Assembly: GCA_905221455.1 (NCBI GenBank)
Contig: CAJNDF010000013.1
Coordinates: 1 to 22,806, forward strand
Length of the DNA stretch: 22,806 bases
Origin: a bacterium
GTDB lineage: Bacteria; Bacillota; Bacilli; Lactobacillales; Streptococcaceae
Reading direction: 5' to 3'
The position numbers were made by a program, and so were the translations under genes. The notes beneath the pieces are model-generated. The model ran no database searches. It saw only the letters and a list, made by a program, of their open reading frames with translations, and was not told the DNA's origin. Positions 1 to 7,096 of the stretch are shown here, piece after piece (the stretch's first letter is position 1; each line of letters begins with the position of its first letter).

Positions 1-810
1 GTAGCGTCTACGTCAGCAAGTACTAGTGCCGTAGCGTCTACTTCAGCATCAACAAGTGCCGTAGCATCTACTTCAGCAAGCACAAGCGCTGTAGCGTCAA
101 CGTCAGCAAGCACAAGTGCAGTAGCGTCAACGTCAGCGTCAACAAGTGCCGTAGCGTCTACCTCAGCGTCAACAAGCGCCGTAGCGTCAACGTCAGCATC
201 AACAAGTGCTGTAGCCTCTACGTCAGCAAGCACAAGTGCTGTAGCCTCTACCTCAGCGTCAACAAGTGCCGTAGCGTCTACTTCAGCTTCAACAAGCGCT
301 GTAGCGTCTACGTCAGCAAGCACAAGTGCGGTAGCATCAACATCGGCCAGCACAAGCGCTGTAGCGTCTACCTCAGCAAGCACAAGCGCCGTAGCGTCTA
401 CGTCAGCAAGTACAAGCGCCGTAGCGTCTACGTCAGCGTCAACAAGTGCCGTAGCATCAACATCAGCGTCAACAAGCGCCGTAGCGTCAACGTCAGCAAG
501 CACAAGCGCTGTAGCGTCTACCTCAGCAAGTACTAGCGCCGTAGCATCAACATCAGCCAGCACAAGCGCCGTAGCGTCTACTTCAGCGTCAACAAGTGCA
601 GTAGCGTCTACCTCAGCAAGCACAAGCGCTGTAGCGTCTACTTCAGCAAGTACTAGCGCCGTAGCGTCTACCTCAGCAAGCACAAGTGCTGTAGCGTCTA
701 CCTCAGCAAGCACAAGTGCTGTAGCCTCAACCTCAGCCAGCACAAGTGCAGTAGCATCAACATCAGCAAGTACTAGTGCCGTAGCATCTACGTCAGCAAG
801 CACAAGTGCG
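1..810 (+). repeat. 27 tandem 30-bp units encoding [10 protein letters not shown]
   Basis: Every unit starts with GTA and is exactly 30 bases, with no indel in 27 copies. All base differences are synonymous. Serine codons at unit positions 3 and 5 are always TCN and at position 9 always AGY, while position 7 alternates: AGC in 13 units, TCA in 9, AGT in 5. Units 23 and 24 (661-720) are identical in DNA, which suggests a recent duplication. The array begins before the window. Confidence 0.97.
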
Positions 811-1332
811 GTAGCGTCAGTAGTTACAAGTAAAGGATTGCCTGAAATCCATTCTAAGAGTGCTCTTGATATTGCTAGTGTGATTGCTTCTGATTCAATT
901 AGTACTTCTGTATCTGAGTCGGCGTCAGTAAGTACCTCAGTGTCTGAATCATTCTCAAGATTATCAAGTATGTCAGATCCGGATAGTACGGATAAACCGA
1001 ACTTTAGTTTGAGTGACAGTGTTTCACAGTCAACGAGTCTAAGCGCATCAATCTCAACATCGGTGTCTATGTCGACTTCAACAAGTACGTCACTTTCAGA
1101 TTCAATTTCTGATAGTGCCTCAACGTCAAGCTCGCTTGTAGAATCAAATGTTGAACATTCTACTTCACACGTTGGAAATGGTGCCGGATCGACAGCTAAG
1201 TCAAGACAGCAATTGCCAAATACAGGTACAGAAGCTTCCAAATCATCTGTACTTCTAGGAGCTTTGGCCGCTGTAACTGGGCTAGGTTTGTTTGCAAAAC
1301 GTCGTAAACGTGATGATGAAGAAGAAATGTAA
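1..1332 (+). CDS. Serine-rich repeat LPxTG surface adhesin, 3' end (5' part outside window)
   Basis: The reading frame is open from base 1 to the TAA at 1330-1332, giving 443 visible residues of a larger protein. Residues 1-270 are 27 uninterrupted copies of the decapeptide [10 protein letters not shown]. Residues about 271-400 are a less regular Ser/Thr stalk ([16 protein letters not shown]). The C-terminus has a sortase signal: LPNTG at 1213-1227, a hydrophobic segment ([16 protein letters not shown]) and a charged tail ([11 protein letters not shown]). This is the architecture of streptococcal serine-rich repeat proteins (PsrP, GspB, Hsa, Fap1 group), which are normally O-glycosylated, exported by SecA2/SecY2 and bind host glycans or keratin. 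No glycosyltransferase or accessory Sec gene follows, so that cluster would be upstream or elsewhere. The ligand-binding region is not visible, so ligand and gene name are unknown. Confidence 0.93.
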   Translation, partial: VASTSASTSAVASTSASTSAVASTSASTSAVASTSASTSAVASTSASTSAVASTSASTSAVASTSASTSAVASTSASTSAVASTSASTSAVASTSASTSAVASTSASTSAVASTSASTSAVASTSASTSAVASTSASTSAVASTSASTSAVASTSASTSAVASTSASTSAVASTSASTSAVASTSASTSAVASTSASTSAVASTSASTSAVASTSASTSAVASTSASTSAVASTSASTSAVASTSASTSAVASTSASTSAVASTSASTSAVASVVTSKGLPEIHSKSALDIASVIASDSISTSVSESASVSTSVSESFSRLSSMSDPDSTDKPNFSLSDSVSQSTSLSASISTSVSMSTSTSTSLSDSISDSASTSSSLVESNVEHSTSHVGNGAGSTAKSRQQLPNTGTEASKSSVLLGALAAVTGLGLFAKRRKRDDEEEM

Positions 1333-1408
1333 ACAATCTGCTTATCTCATATTTGAATGGCAATAGATGATGTTCATCGAGTTTGGACAAAAAAGTCTAT
1401 AAAATCTA

Positions 1409-1453
1409 AAAACGCATATTATCAAGCCTCAAAAACTTGATAGTATGCGTTTT
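1409..1453. terminator. Long stem-loop terminator after the adhesin gene
   Basis: Arms 1409-1426 and 1436-1453 (AAAACGCATATTATCAAG against CTTGATAGTATGCGTTTT) form an 18-bp stem with one G-U pair and a 9-base loop. A-rich and T-rich ends on the two sides allow termination in either direction. Confidence 0.85.
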
Positions 1454-1787
1454 CTTGTAGGAATATTTCCTTTTTGGGGCTGGTGAATTTTCCTAGTCTT
1501 GTATAGTGGACTGAACTTAGAATCCATAGTGTACCATTCTGGATTTCATATATTATATATTAGAGAGGATTAGTAGAAGAGTTGTTGATTATTATGTAAC
1601 ATCTTATACTAAGAAAGAATCAGACAGCGGGATAAGAGTACAGTTGTGGATAGTTAGAAACGTTTATCTGATTTTGTGTAGATAAGATTGATGTCGTCAA
1701 TAACAAATTGACGGGAAACCAATGTAGATGTAGTGTGATTTTTCTATAAGGATGGAAAAAAGAAGGGAAATTTGATAAGATAGGAAT
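1454..1787. other. Gene-free stretch between adhesin terminator and methyltransferase
   Basis: No convincing coding frame is present on either strand. A short inverted repeat AATCCA (1521-1526) / TGGATT (1540-1545) lies in an AT-rich context. Just before the next gene, TGATAAGAT (1773-1781) resembles a weak extended -10. I see no complete mobile element and no BOX repeat. The block may be a scar left by the event that placed the adhesin here, but that is inference. Confidence 0.5.
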
Positions 1788-2741
1788 ATGGATTTTGAAA
1801 AAATTGAACAAGCATATACCTATTTACTAGAGAATGTCCAAATCATCCAAAGTGATTTGACGACCAATTTTTATGACGCCTTGGTGGAGCAAAACAGCAT
1901 CTATCTGGATGGTGAAACTGAGCTAAATCAGGTCAAAGAGAACAATCAAGCCCTTAAACGCTTAGCGCTTCGCAAGGAAGAGTGGCTCAAGACCTACCAG
2001 TTTCTCTTGATGAAGGCTGGGCAAACAGAACCTTTGCAGGCTAATCACCAGTTTACCCCAGATGCCATTGCTTTACTTTTGGTGTTTATCGTGGAAGAGT
2101 TGTTTAAAGAGGACGAAATCACTATCCTCGAAATGGGTTCCGGGATGGGGATTCTGGGTGCTACTTTCTTGACCTCGCTTGCTAAAAAAGTGGATTACTT
2201 GGGAATGGAAGTGGATGATTTGCTGATTGATCTGGCGGCTAGTATGGCAGATGTAATTGGTTTGCAGGCTGGTTTTATCCAAGGAGATGCCGTTCGTCCA
2301 CAAATGCTCAAAGAAAGCGATGTGGTCATCAGCGACTTGCCTGTTGGCTATTATCCGGATGACGCCGTTGCGTCGCGTCATCAAGTTGCTTCTAGTCAAG
2401 AACATACCTACGCCCACCACTTGCTCATGGAACAAGGGCTTAAGTACCTCAAGTCAGATGGGTATGCTATTTTTCTAGCTCCGAGTGATTTGTTGACCAG
2501 TCCTCAAAGTGATTTGTTGAAAGGGTGGTTGAAAGAGGAGGCGAATCTAGTTGTCATGATCAGTCTGCCTGAAAATCTCTTTGCTAATGCCAAACAATCT
2601 AAGACGATTTTTATCTTACAGAAGAAAAGTGAAATAGCAGTAGAGCCTTTTGTTTATCCACTTGAAAGCCTGCAAGATGCAAGTGTTTTAATGAAATTTA
2701 AAGAAAATTTTCAAAAATGGACTCAAGGTACTGAAATATAA
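1788..2741 (+). CDS. Class I SAM-dependent N6-adenine-type methyltransferase (YtxK-like)
   Basis: 317 residues, the usual length in streptococci. A helical N-terminal domain (about 1-90) precedes the SAM-binding motif I, EMGSGMGILG at residues 115-124. The acidic motif GMEVDD (about 139-144) and the active-site-like SDLPVGYY (182-189) follow; the last stands where N6-adenine methyltransferases have (D/N)PPY. This places it in the N6_Mtase fold family. In pneumococcus the orthologue lies between the comG pilus operon and ackA, and its substrate is not known to me. Ribosome-binding sequence is poor: AGGA lies only 2 bases before the ATG. A weak extended -10 ends 6 bases before the ATG, so a leaderless transcript is possible. 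ackA follows after 50 bases with its own promoter. Confidence 0.88.
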   Translation: MDFEKIEQAYTYLLENVQIIQSDLTTNFYDALVEQNSIYLDGETELNQVKENNQALKRLALRKEEWLKTYQFLLMKAGQTEPLQANHQFTPDAIALLLVFIVEELFKEDEITILEMGSGMGILGATFLTSLAKKVDYLGMEVDDLLIDLAASMADVIGLQAGFIQGDAVRPQMLKESDVVISDLPVGYYPDDAVASRHQVASSQEHTYAHHLLMEQGLKYLKSDGYAIFLAPSDLLTSPQSDLLKGWLKEEANLVVMISLPENLFANAKQSKTIFILQKKSEIAVEPFVYPLESLQDASVLMKFKENFQKWTQGTEI

Positions 2742-2751
2742 AATAGATTTT

Positions 2752-2760
2752 GTTATAATA
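2752..2760 (+). promoter_or_regulatory. Extended -10 promoter of ackA
   Basis: TGTTATAAT gives a perfect TATAAT at 2755-2760 with an upstream TG. There is no good -35, as is usual for extended -10 promoters. Transcription would begin near 2767, which excludes the ATG at 2762 as the ackA start. Confidence 0.75.
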
Positions 2761-2761
2761 G

Positions 2762-2776
2762 ATGAAAACGCTTAAA
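2762..2776 (+). promoter_or_regulatory. Candidate cre (CcpA) site at the ackA start point
   Basis: ATGAAAACGCTTAAA matches the cre pattern WTGWAARCGYTTWCW at 14 of 15 positions. It lies immediately downstream of the -10, over the expected start of transcription, a position that would favour repression by roadblock. In B. subtilis the ackA cre lies upstream and activates, so the sign of control may differ here. Confidence 0.6.
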
Positions 2777-2791
2777 AAGGGGTATCATGTT

Positions 2792-3982
2792 ATGACAAAA
2801 ACAATTGCAATCAATGCAGGAAGTTCAAGTTTGAAATGGCAATTATACTTAATGCCAGAAGAAAAAGTATTGGCGAAAGGTTTGATTGAACGTATCGGTT
2901 TGAAAGATTCAATTTCAACTGTAAAATTTGACGGCCGTTCTGAACAACAAATTTTAGATATTGAAAATCACACACAAGCTGTTAAAATCTTATTGGATGA
3001 CTTGATTCGTTTCGATATTATCAAGGCTTATGATGAGATTACAGGTGTTGGACACCGTGTTGTTGCAGGTGGAGAATATTTCAAAGAATCAACAGTTGTT
3101 GAGGGGGATGTTTTAGAAAAAGTTGAAGAGTTGAGTTTGTTAGCTCCTCTACACAACCCAGCCAATGCAGCAGGTGTTCGTGCCTTCAAGGAATTGTTGC
3201 CAGACATTACCAGTGTAGTTGTGTTTGATACTTCCTTCCACACAAGTATGCCAGAGAAAGCTTATCGCTACCCTCTACCAACAAAATATTACACAGAAAA
3301 CAAGGTTCGTAAATACGGTGCCCACGGCACAAGTCACCAGTTTGTAGCAGGAGAAGCTGCAAAACTATTGGGACGTCCATTAGAAGACTTGAAATTGATT
3401 ACTTGCCACATCGGTAATGGTGCTTCTATTACAGCTGTTAAGGGTGGTCAATCTGTCGATACATCAATGGGCTTCACTCCACTTGGTGGTGTGATGATGG
3501 GTACTCGTACAGGGGATATTGACCCAGCTATCATTCCTTACTTAATGCAATATACAGAGGACTTTAACACGCCTGAAGACATTAGTCACGTTCTTAATCG
3601 TGAATCAGGACTGATGGGGGTTTCAGGTAAATCTAGTGATATGCGTGATGTGATTGCTGCTATGGAAGAAGGGGACCACGATGCCACTTTGGCTTATGAA
3701 ATGTATGTTGACCGTATCCAAAAACATATCGGTCAATACCTTGCAGTCTTAAATGGAGCAGATGCTATTATCTTCACAGCAGGTATCGGTGAAAATGCAG
3801 CAAACGTACGTGAAGATGTTATCTCAGGTATCTCTTGGTTTGGCTGTGATGTTGATCCAGAAAAGAACGTCTTTGGTGTGACAGGAGACATCTCAACAGA
3901 GGCAGCGAAGATCCGTGTTTTGGTTATTCCAACTGATGAAGAGCTAGTTATTGCCCGTGACGTTGAACGTTTGAAAAAATAA
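2792..3982 (+). CDS. ackA: Acetate kinase
   Basis: Catalyses acetyl phosphate + ADP to acetate + ATP, the ATP-yielding last step of mixed-acid fermentation; it also sets the acetyl-phosphate pool that pyruvate oxidase feeds in mitis-group cocci. The 396-residue protein from ATG 2792 has the family length. Visible motifs are the N-terminal INAGSSSLK phosphate loop, [25 protein letters not shown] and FTAGIGENA, all hallmarks of the ASKHA-fold acetate kinases. ATG 2792 is chosen because AAAAAGGGG stands about 10 bases upstream; an in-frame ATG at 2762 would add ten residues but lies inside the promoter and cre region. The gene ends in a hairpin terminator at 4009-4044. Confidence 0.97.
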   Translation: MTKTIAINAGSSSLKWQLYLMPEEKVLAKGLIERIGLKDSISTVKFDGRSEQQILDIENHTQAVKILLDDLIRFDIIKAYDEITGVGHRVVAGGEYFKESTVVEGDVLEKVEELSLLAPLHNPANAAGVRAFKELLPDITSVVVFDTSFHTSMPEKAYRYPLPTKYYTENKVRKYGAHGTSHQFVAGEAAKLLGRPLEDLKLITCHIGNGASITAVKGGQSVDTSMGFTPLGGVMMGTRTGDIDPAIIPYLMQYTEDFNTPEDISHVLNRESGLMGVSGKSSDMRDVIAAMEEGDHDATLAYEMYVDRIQKHIGQYLAVLNGADAIIFTAGIGENAANVREDVISGISWFGCDVDPEKNVFGVTGDISTEAAKIRVLVIPTDEELVIARDVERLKK

Positions 3983-4008
3983 CTAAAATTAGAAAAAATA
4001 TTCCGTAC

Positions 4009-4044
4009 AAGGAGTTGGGAAAGTGATTTTTCCAGCTTCTTTTT
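4009..4044 (+). terminator. Rho-independent terminator of ackA
   Basis: Arms 4009-4020 and 4030-4041 pair over 12 positions including three G-U pairs, with a 9-base loop and a T tract at 4040-4044. Confidence 0.75.
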
Positions 4045-4074
4045 CTGATGAAATTGTGCAAAACCTTGCTATGA

Positions 4075-4102
4075 TTGGCTTTTTTGAAAAATATGGTATA
4101 AT
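4075..4102 (+). promoter_or_regulatory. Promoter of rnpA-yidC-khpB
   Basis: TTGGCT (4075-4080), a 16-base spacer and TATAAT (4097-4102), with TG at the extended -10 position. It lies 30 bases before the rnpA start. Confidence 0.75.
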
Positions 4103-4131
4103 AGTAGTAATTTAATAGATGGAGTTGAGTT

Positions 4132-4503
4132 TTGAAGAAAAACTTTCGTGTAAAAAGAGAGAAAGATTTTAAGGCAATTTTCAAGGAGGGGACAAGTTTT
4201 GCCAACCGCAAATTTGTTGTCTACCAGTTAGAAAATCAGAAAAACCATTTTCGAGTAGGTCTATCAGTTAGCAAAAAACTGGGGAATGCCGTCACTAGAA
4301 ATCAAATCAAGCGACGAATTAGACATATTATCCAGAATGCAAAAGGGAGTCTGGTAGAAGATGTCGATTTTGTTGTCATTGCTCGAAAAGGGGTTGAAAC
4401 CTTGGAATACGCAGAGATGGAGAAAAATCTACTCCACGTATTAAAGTTATCAAAGATTTACCAGGAAGGAAATGGGAGTGAAAAAGAAACTACAGCTGAC
4501 TAG
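4132..4503 (+). CDS. rnpA: Ribonuclease P protein component
   Basis: Small basic protein (123 residues) that binds RNase P RNA and helps it remove 5' leaders from tRNA precursors. It carries the family's conserved basic motif, RNQIKRRIR at about residues 56-64, preceded by [16 protein letters not shown]. It starts with TTG at 4132; GGAG at 4121-4124 is 7 bases upstream and no ATG is available nearby in frame. The 3' end overlaps yidC by 26 bases, indicating coupled translation. rpmH, usual upstream partner in many bacteria, is absent here; the ackA-rnpA junction is the streptococcal arrangement. Confidence 0.96.
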   Translation: MKKNFRVKREKDFKAIFKEGTSFANRKFVVYQLENQKNHFRVGLSVSKKLGNAVTRNQIKRRIRHIIQNAKGSLVEDVDFVVIARKGVETLEYAEMEKNLLHVLKLSKIYQEGNGSEKETTAD

Positions 4504-5302
4504 TTTGTTAGGTCTGTCTCTATTGATCATGACAGCCTGTGCGACTAATGGGGCAACTAGTGATATTACAGCCGATTCGGCTGATTTTTGGAGTAAATTG
4601 GTTTACTTCTTTGCAGAGGTCATTCGCTTTTTATCATTTGATATTAGTATCGGAGTAGGGATTATTCTCTTTACGGTCTTGATTCGTACAGTTCTCTTGC
4701 CAGTCTTTCAAGTGCAAATGGTGGCTTCCAGAAAAATGCAAGAAGCTCAACCACGTATTAAGGCGCTTCGAGAACAATATCCAGGTCGTGATATGGAAAG
4801 CAGAACCAAGTTAGAGCAAGAAATGCGTAAAGTCTTTAAAGAAATGGGTGTCAGACAGTCAGATTCTCTTTGGCCGATTTTGATTCAGATGCCGGTTATC
4901 TTGGCCTTGTTCCAAGCTCTATCAAGAGTTGACTTTTTAAAGACAGGTCATTTCTTATGGATTAACCTTGGTGGTGTGGATACAACCCTTGTTCTTCCGA
5001 TTTTAGCAGCTGTATTTACCTTTTTAAGTACTTGGCTGTCTAATAAAGCCTTGTCTGAGCGTAATGGCGCTACGACTGCGATGATGTATGGTATTCCGGT
5101 CTTGATTTTTATCTTTGCAGTTTATGCACCAGGTGGAGTCGCCCTATACTGGACAGTGTCCAATGCTTATCAAGTCTTGCAAACCTATTTCTTGAACAAT
5201 CCATTCAAGATTATTGCAGAGCGCGAGGCTGTAGCCCAGGCACAGAAAGATTTGGAAAATAGAAAAAGAAAAGCCAAGAAAAAGGCTCAGAAAACGAAAT
5301 AA
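4478..5302 (+). CDS. yidC: Membrane protein insertase YidC/Oxa1/SpoIIIJ family, lipoprotein form
   Basis: Inserts and folds membrane proteins alone or with SecYEG. The N-terminus is a lipoprotein signal with lipobox MTAC, so Cys21 would be lipidated. Five hydrophobic segments follow, with the hydrophilic-groove arginine in VLIRTVLLP (Arg70, the counterpart of the SpoIIIJ groove arginine) and a basic cytoplasmic tail [13 protein letters not shown] chose the GTG at 4478 (274 residues) because AAGGA at 4466-4470 is then 7 bases away; the ATG at 4472 would leave 1 base. Streptococci usually have two YidC paralogues, and the rnpA-khpB neighbourhood marks this as the YidC1-type copy. khpB begins 17 bases downstream. 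Confidence 0.95.
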   Translation: MKKKLQLTSLLGLSLLIMTACATNGATSDITADSADFWSKLVYFFAEVIRFLSFDISIGVGIILFTVLIRTVLLPVFQVQMVASRKMQEAQPRIKALREQYPGRDMESRTKLEQEMRKVFKEMGVRQSDSLWPILIQMPVILALFQALSRVDFLKTGHFLWINLGGVDTTLVLPILAAVFTFLSTWLSNKALSERNGATTAMMYGIPVLIFIFAVYAPGGVALYWTVSNAYQVLQTYFLNNPFKIIAEREAVAQAQKDLENRKRKAKKKAQKTK

Positions 5303-5319
5303 TAAGGAGGAATCTGGTA

Positions 5320-6306
5320 ATGGTAGTATTTACAGGTTCAACTGTTGAAGAAGCAATCCAGAAAGGATTGAAAGAATTAGATATTCCAAGAATGAAGGCT
5401 CATATCAAAGTCATTTCTCGTGAGAAAAAAGGCTTTCTTGGTTTATTTGGTAAAAAACCAGCCCAGGTTGACATTGAAGCTATTAGTGAAACGACAGTTG
5501 TAAAAGCAAATCAACAGGCAGTAAAAGGTGTTCCGAAAAAAATCAATGATTTGAATGAGCCTGTTAAAACAGTCAGTGAAGCAACGGTTGACTTGGGTCA
5601 TGTTGTAGAGGCAATTAAAAAGATTGAGGAAGAAGGCCAAGGTATTTCTGATGAAGTCAAGGCTGAAATCTTAAAACATGAAAGACATGCCAGCACTATC
5701 TTAGAAGAAACTGGTCATATTGAGATTTTAAATGAGCTTCAAATCGAGGAAGCGATGAGGGAAGAAGCGGGCGCTGATGGCCTTGAAACTGAGCAAGACC
5801 AAACTGAAAATCAAGACTTGACAGAGATGGGCTTGAAAGTTGAACCGAGCTTTGATATTGCACAGGTGGCTACGGATGTGACTGCCTATGTTCAAGCGAT
5901 TGTGGATGACATGGATGTTGAGGCTACACTTTCAAATGACTATAACCGTCGTAGCATCAATCTACAAATTGATACTAACGAACCAGGTCGTATTATCGGC
6001 TACCATGGTAAAGTCTTGAAGGCCTTGCAACTGTTGGCTCAAAATTATCTTTACAACCGCTATTCAAGAACTTTCTACATTACTATCAATGTCAATGATT
6101 ATGTCGAACACCGTGCAGAAGTCTTGCAGACCTATGCGCAAAAATTGGCGATTCGTGTTTTAGAAGAAGGACGTAGTCATCAAACAGATCCAATGTCGAA
6201 TAGCGAACGCAAGATTATTCATCGTATTATTTCACGTATGGATGGCGTGACGAGTTACTCTGAGGGTGATGAGCCAAATCGTTATGTCGTTGTAGATACA
6301 GAATAA
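5320..6306 (+). CDS. khpB: Jag/KhpB (EloR) RNA-binding regulator of cell elongation
   Basis: 328 residues with the three-part Jag layout. The Jag_N domain spans about 1-50 (STVEEAIQKGL; KKGFLGLFGKKPA), followed by a long acidic linker (about 60-175), a KH domain with the GxxG loop IIGYHGK at 225-231, and a C-terminal R3H domain with R297xxxH301. In pneumococcus this protein partners KhpA, binds RNA and controls elongation together with MreC/RodZ/MltG; phosphorylation by StkP at Thr89 is reported there. Thr89 is conserved here (SEAT-VDLG, residues 86-93). AAGGAGG lies 9 bases before the ATG. It is co-transcribed with rnpA and yidC, and a hairpin terminator follows immediately. Confidence 0.95.
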   Translation: MVVFTGSTVEEAIQKGLKELDIPRMKAHIKVISREKKGFLGLFGKKPAQVDIEAISETTVVKANQQAVKGVPKKINDLNEPVKTVSEATVDLGHVVEAIKKIEEEGQGISDEVKAEILKHERHASTILEETGHIEILNELQIEEAMREEAGADGLETEQDQTENQDLTEMGLKVEPSFDIAQVATDVTAYVQAIVDDMDVEATLSNDYNRRSINLQIDTNEPGRIIGYHGKVLKALQLLAQNYLYNRYSRTFYITINVNDYVEHRAEVLQTYAQKLAIRVLEEGRSHQTDPMSNSERKIIHRIISRMDGVTSYSEGDEPNRYVVVDTE

Positions 6307-6308
6307 GT

Positions 6309-6333
6309 AAAATCAGGGTTCTCCTGATTTTTT
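6309..6333 (+). terminator. Terminator of the rnpA-yidC-khpB operon
   Basis: A perfect 9-bp stem AAAATCAGG / CCTGATTTT with a 5-base loop, then further T residues. Confidence 0.88.
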
Positions 6334-6356
6334 GCTAGCTGGAGGAGATTAAATTA

Positions 6357-6980
6357 ATGTTGAATAAGATAAGAGATTATTTAGACTTTGCAGGGATCCA
6401 GTACCGTAATCCTGATAAAGCGGGAGCAGAGCGAGAGAAGATGCTGGCATTCCGCCACAAAGGTCAAGAGGCACGAAAGGCTTTTACAGAGCTAGCTAAA
6501 GCCTTTCAAGCAAGCCATCCAGAATGGCAACTTCAACAGACTAGCCAGTGGATGAATCAGGCACAGCGTTTGAGACCACATTTTTGGGTTTATCTACAAC
6601 GTGAGGGGAAAGTGACAGAACCTATGTTGGCTCTTCGTTTGTATGGAACACCTGCTGACTTTGGAATTTCTTTGGAAGTCAGTTTTGTTGAACGTAAGAA
6701 AGACGAACAGACCTTAGACAAGCAAGCCAGGGTTTTAGAAATTCCAGTGGTAGAAGGGGTTTATTATCTATCCTACTCAGATGGTCAATGTCAACGGTGG
6801 GAGGCGAACGAAGAAAATCGTTGTACTTTACGCGAGAAGTTGAGAAGTCAGGAAGTTCGCAAAGTGTTAGTTAAGGCAGATGTTTCTTTTATAGAAAATC
6901 AATCATTGGAAGTGATTTTAGAAAAATTAGAAGATGCTTATGAACGCTTACTTCCCTACTATCAAGCGACTAGAGGGTAG
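6357..6980 (+). CDS. Conserved hypothetical protein, 207 residues
   Basis: The start ATG is preceded by GGAGGA at a spacing of 10. The protein is soluble, charged and mostly helical in look, with no signal peptide or membrane segment. Recognisable stretches are AGIQYRNPDKAGAEREKM near the N-terminus, RLRPHFWVYLQ in the middle and a helical C-terminus. It matches my memory of a streptococcal conserved protein found next to khpB, possibly the HI_0552-type family, but I cannot confirm the family and know no function. It follows the khpB terminator by 23 bases, so it depends on read-through or on a promoter I could not find. Confidence 0.75.
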   Translation: MLNKIRDYLDFAGIQYRNPDKAGAEREKMLAFRHKGQEARKAFTELAKAFQASHPEWQLQQTSQWMNQAQRLRPHFWVYLQREGKVTEPMLALRLYGTPADFGISLEVSFVERKKDEQTLDKQARVLEIPVVEGVYYLSYSDGQCQRWEANEENRCTLREKLRSQEVRKVLVKADVSFIENQSLEVILEKLEDAYERLLPYYQATRG

Positions 6981-7015
6981 AAAATAGATGACTTATCTAG
7001 CGTCGAATTGTTTAA

Positions 7016-7044
7016 TTGCTATTCTATGTATTTTTTCATATAAT
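7016..7044 (+). promoter_or_regulatory. Promoter of tkt
   Basis: TTGCTA (7016-7021), a 17-base spacer and TATAAT (7039-7044). The transcript would start near 7051 and have a leader of about 45 bases. Confidence 0.75.
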
Positions 7045-7059
7045 AGTAAAATAGAATGT

Positions 7060-7075
7060 GTGATTCAATAATCAC
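7060..7075. promoter_or_regulatory. Inverted repeat in the tkt leader
   Basis: GTGATT-CAAT-AATCAC lies between the predicted start point and the ribosome-binding site. It could be an operator or a small RNA hairpin; no known regulator site is recognised. Confidence 0.35.
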
Positions 7076-7096
7076 CTCAAATAGAAAGGAAATTCT

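Noticed and set aside
1..810. CRISPR array
   Set aside because: Units are contiguous without spacers and encode an in-frame decapeptide.
1..820. Long antisense open frame through the repeat array
   Set aside because: It follows from the 30-bp periodicity and absence of stop-forming codons in that frame; it has no start signals or ribosome-binding site.
1196..1390. Minus-strand frame of 64 codons over the adhesin C-terminus
   Set aside because: It overlaps the clear LPNTG sorting signal on the plus strand and encodes nothing recognisable.
1500..1620. Possible insertion-sequence end (GTATAGTGGACTGAAC, AATCCA/TGGATT)
   Set aside because: No transposase remnant, no matching opposite end and no target duplication could be found by eye.
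1620..1811. Minus-strand frame of 63 codons upstream of the methyltransferase
   Set aside because: Low-complexity AT-rich sequence with no ribosome-binding site; it runs into the real gene start.
2762..2791. Ten-codon N-terminal extension of acetate kinase from ATG 2762
   Set aside because: It lies within the promoter/cre region and lacks a ribosome-binding site; ATG 2792 has AAGGGG and gives the family length.
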